A stretch of 64,000 nt of DNA from Eggerthella sp. (lineage in GTDB: Bacteria > Actinomycetota > Coriobacteriia > Coriobacteriales > Eggerthellaceae), in the NCBI GenBank assembly GCA_030540085.1, contig JAUNWY010000001.1, forward strand, positions 258,058 through 322,057, given 5' to 3'. The first letter of the stretch is position 1, and every line of letters begins with the position of its first letter. Below, piece by piece: positions 45,474 to 53,640 of this stretch. The translations under genes and the position numbers were made by a program. The notes below the pieces were generated by a model. The model saw only the letters and a program-made list of their open reading frames with translations, made no database searches and was not told the DNA's origin.

Positions 45474-46601
45474 CTACTCGTTGTATCCGTTGGGATTGTT
45501 CGACTGCCAGCGCCAGGAATCTTCGCACATGCGTGCCAAGTCGTATTCGGCAACCCAGCCCAGTTCTTCGCGTGCCTTGTCGCAAGCAGCGTAGTTGGTG
45601 GCAATGTCGCCGGGGCGACGGGGGCAGATCTTGTAAGGGAGTTCCTTGCCGCATGCCTTTTCGAAGGCGTGGATAACATCAAGAACGGAAGAACCCGTGC
45701 CTGTGCCCAGATTGAAGATGGCAACACCGGTGCGGGTGCCGTCTTCGGTGCTTGCGCCTTCGATGGAGCCAAGGCCGATGGCCTTGCCCGTGCCAACCTT
45801 ACCGCCCATGAAATCGAGAGCCTTCACATGACCGCGTGCCAGGTCGACAACGTGGATGTAATCGCGTACGCCGGTGCCATCGGGGGTGGGGTAGTCGTTA
45901 CCGAACACCTGGATGCATTCCAATTTTCCGACGGCAACCTGCGCAACGTAGGGGAGCAGGTTGTTCGGGATGTCTTTCGGATCTTCGCCGATGCGACCGG
46001 AAACGTGGGCGCCGATGGGGTTGAAGTAGCGAAGCAGAACAACGTTCCATTCGCTGTCAGCGCGGTAGAAGTCGGTCAGGATGCGCTCGAGCATGACCTT
46101 GGTTTCGCCGTAAGGATTGGTTGCTTCATGAAGCGGGCACTCTTCGGTGATTGGGATCATTTCGGGCTCGCCGTAAACCGTTGCAGACGAAGAGAAGATG
46201 ATGTTCTTTACGCCGTGGTTGCGAGCTACGTCAAAGAGCACCAGTGAACCGGCTACGTTGTTCCAGTAGTATTCGAGCGGCTTCTGCGTGGATTCACCCA
46301 CAGCCTTGAAGCCAGCAAAATGAATGATGGCGTCGATGTCGTTCTCGGAGAACACGCGCTCGCATGCTTCACGATCGAGGATGGAAGCCTCGACGAACTT
46401 CAGCTGGTCGGCGTTGGCGCCGGAAAGCTCGCGAATGCGGTCGACCGCGGTAACGCAGGAATTGGAAAGGTCGTCCAGGATGACGACGTTGTAGTTTTGC
46501 TCAAGCAGCTCGACGCAGGTGTGGCTGCCGATGAAGCCGGCACCGCCGGTAACCAGGATGGTTTGGGCGCTGTGCTCGCCGGCAAGGCTTTTGTTGGACA
46601 T
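45474..46601 (-). CDS. galE: UDP-glucose 4-epimerase
   Basis: This 375-residue short-chain-dehydrogenase-type epimerase interconverts UDP-glucose and UDP-galactose. Visible are TILVTGGAGFIGSHTCVELL for NAD binding, LDDLSNSC, FAGFKAVGES, the SSSATVYG serine and the YGETK catalytic pair (about residue 162). The late RRPGDIA motif is also present. The length is slightly above the usual 330-340 because of an insert rich in glycine, glutamate and threonine near residue 268 (GLGSIEGASTEDGTRTG). GAAAGG precedes the ATG. It is a single gene transcribed against replication. Confidence 0.95.
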   Translation of the reverse strand: MSNKSLAGEHSAQTILVTGGAGFIGSHTCVELLEQNYNVVILDDLSNSCVTAVDRIRELSGANADQLKFVEASILDREACERVFSENDIDAIIHFAGFKAVGESTQKPLEYYWNNVAGSLVLFDVARNHGVKNIIFSSSATVYGEPEMIPITEECPLHEATNPYGETKVMLERILTDFYRADSEWNVVLLRYFNPIGAHVSGRIGEDPKDIPNNLLPYVAQVAVGKLECIQVFGNDYPTPDGTGVRDYIHVVDLARGHVKALDFMGGKVGTGKAIGLGSIEGASTEDGTRTGVAIFNLGTGTGSSVLDVIHAFEKACGKELPYKICPRRPGDIATNYAACDKAREELGWVAEYDLARMCEDSWRWQSNNPNGYNE

Positions 46602-46836
46602 ATGCGTTGCCTTTCATTGGTATATAGATACAAGAAGGATACCACCAGCGGTTGCAGCGCGCGGTGCGCGCAGGAATTCAACAGAGGCTGAGGTTTGTTA
46701 ACTCTTGTTTCATGGCTTGGCATTGCGCAATGCTCGACAAAGAAAGGGTTGTTGGCTTTTAGCGTGCGAGGTGCTCGATTGCCATTGCTCCTCGTTTCGT
46801 GCAGTACCTCGATAGATTGCTGGGTGTTAGAGTCCG

Positions 46837-47295
46837 CTACATTTTAGGCAGCGTTTTCAAAAGCCCCCAGGCTTTGTGTTTGCCCGTTTCGGTGGAAATT
46901 AGGGCATTAAGGTCTTCGAAACAGCGGCAAGCGCGACCTAGCAGAAGCGTTTTCGCCTCAATGGCAAGGGGCGTGTTGTAGCAGCGTGAAAGCGCCTCGG
47001 TGCTGGCATGACTCGTAGAGACAACGCAGAACGGGTCGATGCCCTCGATAAGGGTGAACAGGTTGTCAGAAGCATCGGGTTTGCCTGTGGCGGCGGTTTG
47101 GGCCCAGCCGATCGCCTGCGGTGCGTACCCAAGCGCCTTAAGGCTTGCGGTAAGTGCGCGCTTTGTTTCTTCGGTGAGTTCTTCGACAGAGACGATAATC
47201 GCCGCAGCTCCTATGGGGCCATGATACGTTCCCTGGAACGAATCAACATGGCTTTGCGCGATGCGCTCGTATATTGTTGGCTGCGGCGTGGGCAT
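46837..47295 (-). CDS. small protein of unknown function
   Basis: I do not recognise this 152-residue protein. The ATG at 47295 has GGAGG 6 bases upstream; a GTG at 47310 is in frame but overlaps that ribosome site. It begins MPTPQPTIYERIAQSHVDSF, has a central mixed segment (IGAAAIIVSVEELTEETKRA, then LGYAPQAIGWAQT) and three cysteines. There is no signal peptide or membrane helix. The IEGIDPFCVVSTSH segment suggests a compact alpha/beta fold. It is transcribed leftward, separate from galE by 235 bases without a clear feature. Confidence 0.65.
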   Translation of the reverse strand: MPTPQPTIYERIAQSHVDSFQGTYHGPIGAAAIIVSVEELTEETKRALTASLKALGYAPQAIGWAQTAATGKPDASDNLFTLIEGIDPFCVVSTSHASTEALSRCYNTPLAIEAKTLLLGRACRCFEDLNALISTETGKHKAWGLLKTLPKM

Positions 47296-47392
47296 GGCGT
47301 CCTCCTTCACTGCTTAGGATGATAGCGAGATTCGTTGCTGTTGAGGGCGACGAGCTGCTTCAATGTCCCCAAAATCAGCCAGTCACACAAAA

Positions 47393-47408
47393 TGTGAAAT
47401 AATTCACA
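47393..47408. promoter_or_regulatory. CRP/FNR-type operator upstream of the nikR region
   Basis: TGTGAAATAATTCACA fits TGTGA-N6-TCACA exactly, the consensus of Crp/Fnr-family regulators. It lies 144 bases before the 84-residue gene. A CACCGTT/AACGGTG hairpin (47407-47427) follows at once. Which regulator binds is not known; none is encoded in the window. Confidence 0.55.
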
Positions 47409-47551
47409 CCGTTGAACGAAAACGGTGATAACTTCATTCCGACAGCACCATAATAAGAAGATGCAGCGCATCGGCTGGTGCCTGCCAAAGAGGCTTCGCC
47501 TCAATCGATAACCAAAGAAAGCAACGCTTTCCCCCAATAAAAGGAGTCGCT

Positions 47552-47806
47552 ATGTGCACCAATGGTATCAACACGGGTCAGTTCGAGCAGATGATCGACC
47601 AGATCGACGATCATATTAAGCTGGAGCGTCGTTGGGCTCACAATCTTGCCCACAATGCTTCTGATGCTGGATTCACCACCGTGGGCGAAAAGCTCCACGC
47701 TGCAATGCAGCTGCTCGACGAGGTTCGCGCAACGCTCGATGACGCTAAAGATGCGCTTGATGAAGATGCCGAAAACGCAAGCGGCGTGACGGTTAACCTG
47801 GTATAA
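47552..47806 (+). CDS. small helical protein of unknown function upstream of nikR
   Basis: This 84-residue, acidic, helical protein is not recognised. AAAGGAG lies 5 bases before the ATG. Two helices are likely (INTGQFEQMIDQIDDHIKLE and LHAAMQLLDEVRATLDDAKD). It has a single cysteine at residue 2 and three histidines (DDHIKLE, AHNLAHN). It ends 36 bases before nikR with no terminator between, so the two are probably co-transcribed. A metal-linked role is only a guess. Confidence 0.7.
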   Translation: MCTNGINTGQFEQMIDQIDDHIKLERRWAHNLAHNASDAGFTTVGEKLHAAMQLLDEVRATLDDAKDALDEDAENASGVTVNLV

Positions 47807-47842
47807 GCCCAGGCTGCATCGCATAAATGCAAGGAGCAGAGC

Positions 47843-48265
47843 ATGAGCAATGACTTAATGCGTTTTTCTGTGGCGATGCCCGAAGACCTGTTGGTCAAGT
47901 TTGATCACCTGGTGGCGCGCCGCGGTCTGGCTAAAAATCGCAGTGAAGTGGTACGCGATTTAGTGCGCGAAGCGCTGGTGGAAGATGAGTGCTCCGTGCC
48001 AGGGCGAATCGTTATGGGCACGCTCACTATCGTGTACAACCACCACGCCAACGACTTGCAGGAGAAACTGCACCATATCCAGCACACCTATTTGGACATG
48101 GTGGTAGCTTCCATGCATGTGCATGTTGATCAAGACAACTGCCTCGAGGTAATCATCCTCAAGGGTGAGTCTGGTGAAGTCCAGGATGTTGCTAATCTCA
48201 TCATCGGCACCAAAGGCGTCAAAACGGGGCGTCTTAACATGACAACCACGGGCGACTTTATCTAG
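47843..48265 (+). CDS. nikR: nickel-responsive transcriptional regulator NikR
   Basis: This 140-residue protein has a ribbon-helix-helix DNA-binding start (MRFSVAMPEDLLVKFDHLVA, RSEVVRDLVREAL) and a C-terminal ACT-like metal-binding domain. The nickel ligands are plausible in the HHIQHTY histidines, MHVHVDQDNCLEVIILKG and its cysteine. It normally represses nickel uptake and hydrogenase or urease genes when nickel is plentiful. AAGGAG precedes the ATG. It sits just before hypE, a nickel-hydrogenase maturation gene. Confidence 0.93.
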   Translation: MSNDLMRFSVAMPEDLLVKFDHLVARRGLAKNRSEVVRDLVREALVEDECSVPGRIVMGTLTIVYNHHANDLQEKLHHIQHTYLDMVVASMHVHVDQDNCLEVIILKGESGEVQDVANLIIGTKGVKTGRLNMTTTGDFI

Positions 48266-48271
48266 CCCTTT

Positions 48272-48299
48272 AGAACGCCTCATAGAAGGCGTTCTTTTC
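48272..48299 (+). terminator. terminator between nikR and hypE
   Basis: AGAACGCCT (48272-48280) pairs with AGGCGTTCT (48287-48295), then TTTCT. hypE may therefore depend on read-through or on its own promoter. Confidence 0.75.
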
Positions 48300-48348
48300 T
48301 AGAGGAACGCAGCGCTCTATTGAGTGTTGCATGAACGAAAGAGACAAG

Positions 48349-49371
48349 ATGGACGAAACGGTATTGCTGGGCCATGGCAGCGGCGGCACCATGATGAAGC
48401 GCATTATCGACGAGGTATTTTTCGAGGCGTACGCAGATGAAGAGCTGCTGGAGGGGAACGATGCGGCGTCGCTCCCTGCGCCGGCTGCCGGTGAGCGCAT
48501 TGCCTATTCCACCGACAGTTTTGTGGTGACTCCCCACTTTTTCCCTGGCGGGGACATTGGCAGGCTGGCTGTGTGCGGCACGGTAAACGACGTTGCCACC
48601 AGTGGCGCTGTTCCCAAGTACCTCAGCTGTGGGTTCATCCTGGAAGAGGGTTTCCCCGTTGCCGATTTGAAGCGCATCTGCAAAAGCATGGCCGAAATGG
48701 CCAAGGAGGCCGGCGTCCATATTGTCACGGGCGACACCAAGGTCGTTAATCGCGGCCACGGCGATGGCGTGTTCATCAACACCAGCGGCATAGGCTTCAT
48801 TCCCGAAGGCGTGAGCCTCTCCGGTGCTTTCTGCAAACCGGGCGACAAGATCCTGGTTACCGGTACCATGGGCGACCATGGCATCACCATTATGAGCTGC
48901 CGTGAAGAGCTTTCGTTCAATGCGGACATCCAGACCGATGCCGCCCCTCTGAATCATTTGATCGCCGAGGTAATTGCTGTAGCGCCCGATACCCGCTGCT
49001 TCCGCGACCCAACGCGTGGAGGCCTTGCCTCGACGCTCAACGAGCTTGCTGCTCAGTCGGGTGTTGACTTCATTATTGAAGAGGGCGCGGTTCCCGTCAA
49101 AGATGCCGTATTGGGTGCGTGCGAAATGCTTGGCTACGACGTGTATCAGGTTGCCAATGAGGGCAAAATGGTGTGCGTGGTCCCTGCCGAGCAAGCCGAG
49201 GCCGCCTTGGCTGCAATGCGCGCGAACAAGTATGGAGCCGATGCGGCCATCATTGGCGAAGTAGTGGAAACGCCCGAAGAGCGCGACCCCCGTGTTTCGA
49301 TTCGCACTGGGTTTGGCTCCCTGCGCATCATGGATATGCTCGTAGGCGAACAGCTGCCCCGTATCTGCTAG
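48349..49371 (+). CDS. hypE: hydrogenase maturation protein HypE
   Basis: This 340-residue protein dehydrates the thiocarbamate on its C-terminal cysteine to thiocyanate, the source of the CN ligands of [NiFe]-hydrogenases. The family end PRIC, with the acceptor cysteine as last residue, is present. Other marks are GHGSGGTMMKRIIDEVFF at the start, STDSFVVTPHFFPGGDIG, VTGDTKVVNRG and DPTRGGLASTLNELA. The ATG at 48349 has GAAAGAG upstream; an ATG at 48331 is in frame. No other hyp or hydrogenase gene is near, so the partners are elsewhere. Confidence 0.95.
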   Translation: MDETVLLGHGSGGTMMKRIIDEVFFEAYADEELLEGNDAASLPAPAAGERIAYSTDSFVVTPHFFPGGDIGRLAVCGTVNDVATSGAVPKYLSCGFILEEGFPVADLKRICKSMAEMAKEAGVHIVTGDTKVVNRGHGDGVFINTSGIGFIPEGVSLSGAFCKPGDKILVTGTMGDHGITIMSCREELSFNADIQTDAAPLNHLIAEVIAVAPDTRCFRDPTRGGLASTLNELAAQSGVDFIIEEGAVPVKDAVLGACEMLGYDVYQVANEGKMVCVVPAEQAEAALAAMRANKYGADAAIIGEVVETPEERDPRVSIRTGFGSLRIMDMLVGEQLPRIC

Positions 49372-49772
49372 GTAGGCGCGCAGCTCACTTCCGTTGTTCT
49401 GCGTCGGCCAGGTGCCTGCAGCCCCGCGTCTGCGCCGGTGCATCGACCCTGTGCCAGCAGCCCCCGCGGCTCTGCATCAGCTCGGTTCTCGTGTCGGCAA
49501 GGCGCTTGCGCCCCACGGCGATCCCGTTCTGCGCCTGTCGGCCCCCGCGCTCCTTCACCCCGTGCTGTCCTGCGTCTGTGAGGTTTTTGCATCGGCGAAC
49601 GGCAGTAGCGTGGCAAATATGCAACGCAATTTAGCCGTTCTTAGAAAAACCGCGCAAGGATCTTGCATATTGGGGTCGCTATGGTATTTTCCCGTTCAGG
49701 GATTAACCGAAAAGGAATTGTCCCCGAAGTATGACAAAGCATCTCTAAAAGCCCAAGAGAGAAGAGGTTTTC
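49372..49772. repeat. degenerate repeat region and ferredoxin upstream region
   Basis: Blocks beginning TCTGC(G/A) recur near 49398, 49429, 49471 and 49528, with a fifth TCCTGCG near 49569, and CCCCCGCG-type partners follow some of them. Spacings are uneven (31, 42, 57, 41), so this is a more decayed array than those at 40.4 and 50.3 kb. The last 150 bases are AT-richer and should hold the ferredoxin promoter; TTGCAT and TATTTT with a 16-base spacer near 49663 are candidates. Confidence 0.5.
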
Positions 49773-49961
49773 ATGTCTCATCCAGTAATCATTGACGATG
49801 AGTGCATTGGCTGCGGCATTTGCATCGACGCTTGCCCCCAGGAATGCATCGAGGTTGTAGACGGCGTATGCAAGGTTGTAAACGAAGAGGCCTGCATCGC
49901 TTGCGGCGACTGTGTTGAAGAGTGCCCTATGGGCGCAATCGAGGAGATTGTTGAAGACTAA
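49773..49961 (+). CDS. 2[4Fe-4S] ferredoxin
   Basis: This 62-residue ferredoxin of the clostridial type has two complete motifs, CIGCGICIDACP (11-22) and CIACGDCVEECP (41-52). It carries single electrons at low potential in the cytoplasm, as needed by an anaerobe. The gene is single and well expressed by the look of its codons. The promoter is likely in the AT-rich stretch just upstream. Confidence 0.95.
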   Translation: MSHPVIIDDECIGCGICIDACPQECIEVVDGVCKVVNEEACIACGDCVEECPMGAIEEIVED

Positions 49962-50060
49962 CAGTCTGCTCACGACGAGAGTCTAGTCAATGTGCGCAAG
50001 GATTTTTGCGCGCTGACTTGCCATCGGCGAATCAGACGTGAAGCGTAATTCCGCCGAGCA

Positions 50061-50087
50061 CGGAATCCCCAACCGAGGGGGATTCCG
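50061..50087. terminator. perfect hairpin downstream of the ferredoxin gene
   Basis: CGGAATCCCC (50061-50070) pairs with GGGGATTCCG (50078-50087), 10 bp with a 7-base loop. No T-run follows. Confidence 0.5.
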
Positions 50088-50150
50088 AAGGTAGGTGGCT
50101 TGTTGCTGCGAAGGCCCTCGGGCCACTCGAGTCGTAAAACTAAACAGCGA

Positions 50151-50182
50151 AAGAAGGCGAGCAAAACGCTCGCCTTCTTTTG
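50151..50182 (+). terminator. intrinsic terminator downstream of the ferredoxin gene
   Basis: AAGAAGGCGAGC (50151-50162) pairs perfectly with GCTCGCCTTCTT (50168-50179), 12 bp, followed by TTGT. Confidence 0.88.
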
Positions 50183-50229
50183 TCTTGGGGGCGACAGTGC
50201 AGCGGCACTGCGCCGTGTTGCACCCCTCT

Positions 50230-50672
50230 CTTCGATCCAGCCGCGATGCGTCCCCTAACGCTCGCCGATGGCAAGATGCTCGGGAATTGCGTCCCCCAAC
50301 GTCCGACGGCGGCGATATTTCGCCGTGGTACGTTCCCGGGAGGCCGTTCGTGGCAATATTCTCGCGCGATGCGTTCTCAGGCGGCTAGCCGTGGCGAGAA
50401 ATTGCTCCAATGCGTTCTCGGACGCCTTGTCGTGGCAATTTTTTCGCTTCATGCATCCCCGAAGGGGCCCCGGACGGGAAAAGCGCCCCTCCCTGGCAAC
50501 ATATCGCCGCTATGCATCCAAAATGAGCTGGCTTTGGCAAGATTCGCGCGCCATGTATCCGAAAAGCCCCGCAAATCGCCTTTCGGGAATGCATAGCGCG
50601 CATATCTTGCCAGGGAGGGGCCCTTTTCGCTGCACTGACCCCTCGAATCACGCACGGCGCGCGAATCCTGCC
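50230..50672. repeat. 41-bp tandem array ending in mirrored repeat element B (239 bp)
   Basis: Units of the form GGCAATATTCTCGCGCGATG plus CGTTC start at 50270, 50311, 50352, 50393 and 50434, exactly 41 bases apart. Further units start at 50495 (plus 61) and 50536 (plus 41). Inverted copies end at 50611 and 50672 (61 apart). The segment 50434-50672 has the same layout and related sequence as 40761-40998. Direct arm GAAAAGCGCCCCTCCCTGGC and inverted arm GAAAAGGGCCCCTCCCTGGC (read in reverse complement) pair almost perfectly, so a long hairpin could form. No gene is seen. Confidence 0.85.
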
Positions 50673-51078
50673 ATCCCACCGGCGCCGCCGAACAGCGCGA
50701 GCGCCGCAGCTTCAGTGTCTGCGCCATCCGCGCGTCCCATAGCGCTGAAGCGTGGCCCAGAAGCCGACGTCACCCGCCCCCACAGCAACGCCCCGAACCG
50801 CCCGAGCGCAGTGCCTCGCTCGCACCCGTTGCAATTAAGGTTGCCGTGGCGTTCCACTTTCCCTACGCGCGGCGCCTCGCTGCGCCTGTATTTTGTGCTC
50901 TCGACAGCCGCGATCGGCATATAAACGCCAGGCAGAGCCCCTTCTACGCATTTATTTCGCTATGGTTGCGTAAGAATCGCCTTCCATCTGGTAAAACGCA
51001 AGCACTACCTATACAATGGGTCGGGTGCTCTAGGGGCCACGTGCCCTACAGGACTATTAATAAGGAAAAGAGGTTACG
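50673..51078. other. gene-free region before the zinc-ribbon gene
   Basis: About 400 bases, first GC-rich and then AT-richer towards 51000. No gene, clear repeat or hairpin is seen. The promoter of the zinc-ribbon gene should lie near its end. Confidence 0.5.
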
Positions 51079-51234
51079 ATGGCAGTTGTTGCATATTGCG
51101 TTAAGTGCAAGGAAAAGAAGGAAATGGTAGACCCTCAGGAAGGCGTCACCAAGAACGGCCGCGTTATCACCAAGGGCACCTGTCCCGATTGCGGTACCAA
51201 GATGTCTCTCATCGGTGGCGTTGCTAAGAAATAG
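51079..51234 (+). CDS. DUF5679-type zinc-ribbon protein
   Basis: This 51-residue protein reads MAVVAYCVKCKEKKEMVDPQ at its start and TCPDCGTKMSLIGGVAKK at its end. Two C-x2-C pairs (CVKC and CPDC) make a zinc ribbon. AAAGAGG lies 6 bases before the ATG. The family is small, basic and of unknown function, and is common in Actinobacteria. It is followed by a strong terminator, so it is a single-gene unit. Confidence 0.88.
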   Translation: MAVVAYCVKCKEKKEMVDPQEGVTKNGRVITKGTCPDCGTKMSLIGGVAKK

Positions 51235-51272
51235 CTCTCTGCTTCGTTTTCGCAAGCAGACATTTTGCACCT

Positions 51273-51345
51273 AAGCCCGCTCGGCTCATGCCAGCGGGCT
51301 TTTTTGTTTGTTCGGGTGGCCCATGCCGAGCGGGCTTTTGTTTGC
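51273..51345 (+). terminator. tandem terminators with alternative pairing
   Basis: AAGCCCGCT (51273-51281) pairs with AGCGGGCTT (51293-51301), followed by TTTTTG. The longer left arm AAGCCCGCTCGGC (51273-51285) can instead pair over 13 bp with GCCGAGCGGGCTT (51325-51337), followed by TTGTTTG. Either fold ends in a T-run. Confidence 0.8.
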
Positions 51346-51501
51346 CCGATCGGTTTGCTCGGGTCGGCGCCTGCTCAGCTTTGAGCGGACCGTTGTTAGA
51401 TCTTAATAGACGAAAATGGCAAGTGAGCGAACCAGTCGTAAGCTACTGACCTGGGAAAACAGATATAGCTCAGGTAATCTTCAACAGGAAGGTTACAAAA
51501 C

Positions 51502-51540
51502 TTGACAATGATGCACTTAGATTTTATTATTCCAATTGTC
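51502..51540 (+). promoter_or_regulatory. dnaK promoter with flanking inverted repeat
   Basis: The -35 is a perfect TTGACA (51502-51507) and the -10 is TATTAT (51525-51530), with a 17-base spacer. GACAAT (51504-51509) and ATTGTC (51535-51540) form an inverted repeat around the -10. This could be an operator. It does not match the HAIR element CTTGAGT-N7-ACTCAAG bound by HspR, nor CIRCE. Confidence 0.75.
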
Positions 51541-51727
51541 GAAAAGGTCCACGCGAGTGGGCCTTACTGGTATCCGTGAAAGCCCACGAGGCCGCAAGGC
51601 ATCGAAGGCGATCTGCAAGCCCGCAAAGGCGAAACGAATATCTCGGCTCTAACTTAGGTAAGAACAGAATGGCCGCATCGCACAACTCGGCAACAGCGTG
51701 CGGTCGCAACTGAAAGGACATAGTAAG
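51541..51727 (+). other. structured leader of dnaK mRNA
   Basis: From the promoter to the dnaK ATG there are about 190 untranslated bases. A GNRA hairpin occurs at 51544-51565 (nine pairs around GCGA). Another hairpin at 51673-51703 pairs CCGCA with TGCGG. The length and folding suggest post-transcriptional control, for example temperature sensing, but that is inference. Confidence 0.5.
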
Positions 51728-53638
51728 ATGGCAAAGATCATTGGCATCGACTTGGGCACCACCAATTCGGCAATGGCAGTGATGGAGGGCTCAGAGCCTG
51801 AAATTTTGGTTAACGCAGAAGGCGACCGCACCACGCCTTCCGTTGTTGGCTTTGGCAAGGACGGCGAGCGCACGGTAGGCAAGGCCGCAAAGAACAAGGC
51901 CGTTACCAATCCTGAAAACACCATCGCATCGGTAAAGCGTTTCATCGGTCGTTCTTATGCTGAGACCGGCGAAGAGCAGAAGACCGTTGCTTACATGGTA
52001 AAGAATGGCAATGGTGGCCGTGCTGTTGTGGACATTGACGGCAAGGACTACATGCCTGAAGAGATTTCCGCAATGGTTCTGCAGAAGATCAAGTCCGACG
52101 CTGAGAAGCGCGTAGGCGAGCCCATCACTCAGGCAGTTATCACTGTTCCTGCTTACTTCAACGACGCTCAGCGTCAGGCAACCAAGGACGCAGGCAAGAT
52201 CGCTGGTCTCGAGGTTATGCGTATCATCAATGAGCCTACGGCAGCGGCTCTTGCTTACGGTCTCGACAAAACCAACAAGGATGAAAAGGTTTTGGTCTTC
52301 GACCTTGGCGGCGGTACGTTCGATGTTTCCGTTCTTGAGCTGGGCGACGGCGTATTTGAGGTTTGCTCTACCGCTGGCGACAACCACCTGGGCGGCGACG
52401 ACTGGGATCAGCGCGTAATCGACTGGATAGCCGATAAATTCCAGGCTGAAAATGGAATCGATCTTCGTGCCGATAAGATGGCTCTACAGCGTCTGAAGGA
52501 AGCAGCCGAAAAGGCAAAGATGGAGCTTTCCTCCACCACCCAGACCAACATCAATCTGCCCTTCATCTCCGCTGGTGCAGCTGGCCCGCTCCATCTGGAC
52601 TATACCCTTTCCCGTGCCGAGTTCGAGCGCATCACCAAGGATCTACTCGACCGCTGCAAGAAGCCTGTTGAGCAGGCTCTGCGCGACGCTGGCCTTTCCA
52701 CGGGCGATGTTAACGAGGTAATCCTCGTTGGCGGTTCCACCCGTATGCCTGCTGTTCAGGAGCTGGTGAAGAACATGACGGGCAAGCAGCCCAACATGTC
52801 GGTTAACCCCGATGAGGTTGTTGCAATGGGCGCAGCTGTTCAGGGCGGCGTTCTTGCTGGCGACGTTGAGGGCATCCTTCTTCTTGACGTTACCCCGCTT
52901 TCCCTTGGCGTTGAAACCATGGGCGGCGTAATGACCAAGATGATCGACCGCAACACCACCATTCCTACCCGCAAGACGGAAATCTATTCCACCGCAGCCG
53001 ACAACCAGACTTCGGTAGAGATCCACGTTCTGCAGGGCGAGCGTCAGATGGCCCAGGACAACAAGACCTTGGGCAAGTTCCAGCTCACCGGTATTCCTGC
53101 TGCACGTCGTGGCGTTCCTCAAATCGAGGTTACCTTCGACATCGACGCAAATGGCATCGTGAACGTTTCCGCTAAGGATCTGGGCACCGGTAAGCAGCAG
53201 CAGATCACCATTTCCGGTTCTACCGCCCTTACCGACGACGAAGTTGATCGCATGGTTAAGGACGCCGAGGCTCACGCCGAGGAAGACAAGGTGCGTAAGG
53301 AAGAGGTTGAGGTTCGCAACAACTGCGACTCTCTGATCAACGCAACCGAAACCACCTTGGGCGAAGTTGGCGACAAGGTAAGCGCCGAGGTTAAGCAGCA
53401 GGCAGAAAGCGCTGTTGCTCAGGGCAAGGCTGCACTTGAGGGCAACGACATCGAAGCTATCAAGGCGGCTATCGAGGCAATGCAGCAGGCAGGCTACAAG
53501 CTGGCTGAGGTTGTATACGGCAACCAGGATGCAGCTCAGGCAGCCGCTGGTGCCGCTGGTGCTCAGCAGCCCGCTGATGACGACACCATCGAGGCAGACT
53601 TCGAGGTTGTCGACGACGACGAGAAGAAGGACAGGTAA
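51728..53638 (+). CDS. dnaK: molecular chaperone DnaK (Hsp70)
   Basis: This 636-residue ATP-dependent chaperone starts [20 protein letters not shown] and has [29 protein letters not shown], and [20 protein letters not shown] signatures of the nucleotide-binding domain. The linker and substrate domain begin with [14 protein letters not shown]. The C-terminal tail is acidic ([15 protein letters not shown]). The ATG at 51728 is preferred over an upstream in-frame ATG at 51698. It works with DnaJ and GrpE, which follow in the same operon with a gap of two bases to grpE. Confidence 0.98.
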   Translation: MAKIIGIDLGTTNSAMAVMEGSEPEILVNAEGDRTTPSVVGFGKDGERTVGKAAKNKAVTNPENTIASVKRFIGRSYAETGEEQKTVAYMVKNGNGGRAVVDIDGKDYMPEEISAMVLQKIKSDAEKRVGEPITQAVITVPAYFNDAQRQATKDAGKIAGLEVMRIINEPTAAALAYGLDKTNKDEKVLVFDLGGGTFDVSVLELGDGVFEVCSTAGDNHLGGDDWDQRVIDWIADKFQAENGIDLRADKMALQRLKEAAEKAKMELSSTTQTNINLPFISAGAAGPLHLDYTLSRAEFERITKDLLDRCKKPVEQALRDAGLSTGDVNEVILVGGSTRMPAVQELVKNMTGKQPNMSVNPDEVVAMGAAVQGGVLAGDVEGILLLDVTPLSLGVETMGGVMTKMIDRNTTIPTRKTEIYSTAADNQTSVEIHVLQGERQMAQDNKTLGKFQLTGIPAARRGVPQIEVTFDIDANGIVNVSAKDLGTGKQQQITISGSTALTDDEVDRMVKDAEAHAEEDKVRKEEVEVRNNCDSLINATETTLGEVGDKVSAEVKQQAESAVAQGKAALEGNDIEAIKAAIEAMQQAGYKLAEVVYGNQDAAQAAAGAAGAQQPADDDTIEADFEVVDDDEKKDR

Positions 53639-53640
53639 TC

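Noticed and set aside
48280..49443. 387-codon minus-strand open frame
   Set aside because: Antisense to hypE, which ends correctly in PRIC.
50230..50672. CRISPR array
   Set aside because: Units are degenerate along their whole length, in both orientations, with no constant repeat alternating with unique spacers and no cas genes.
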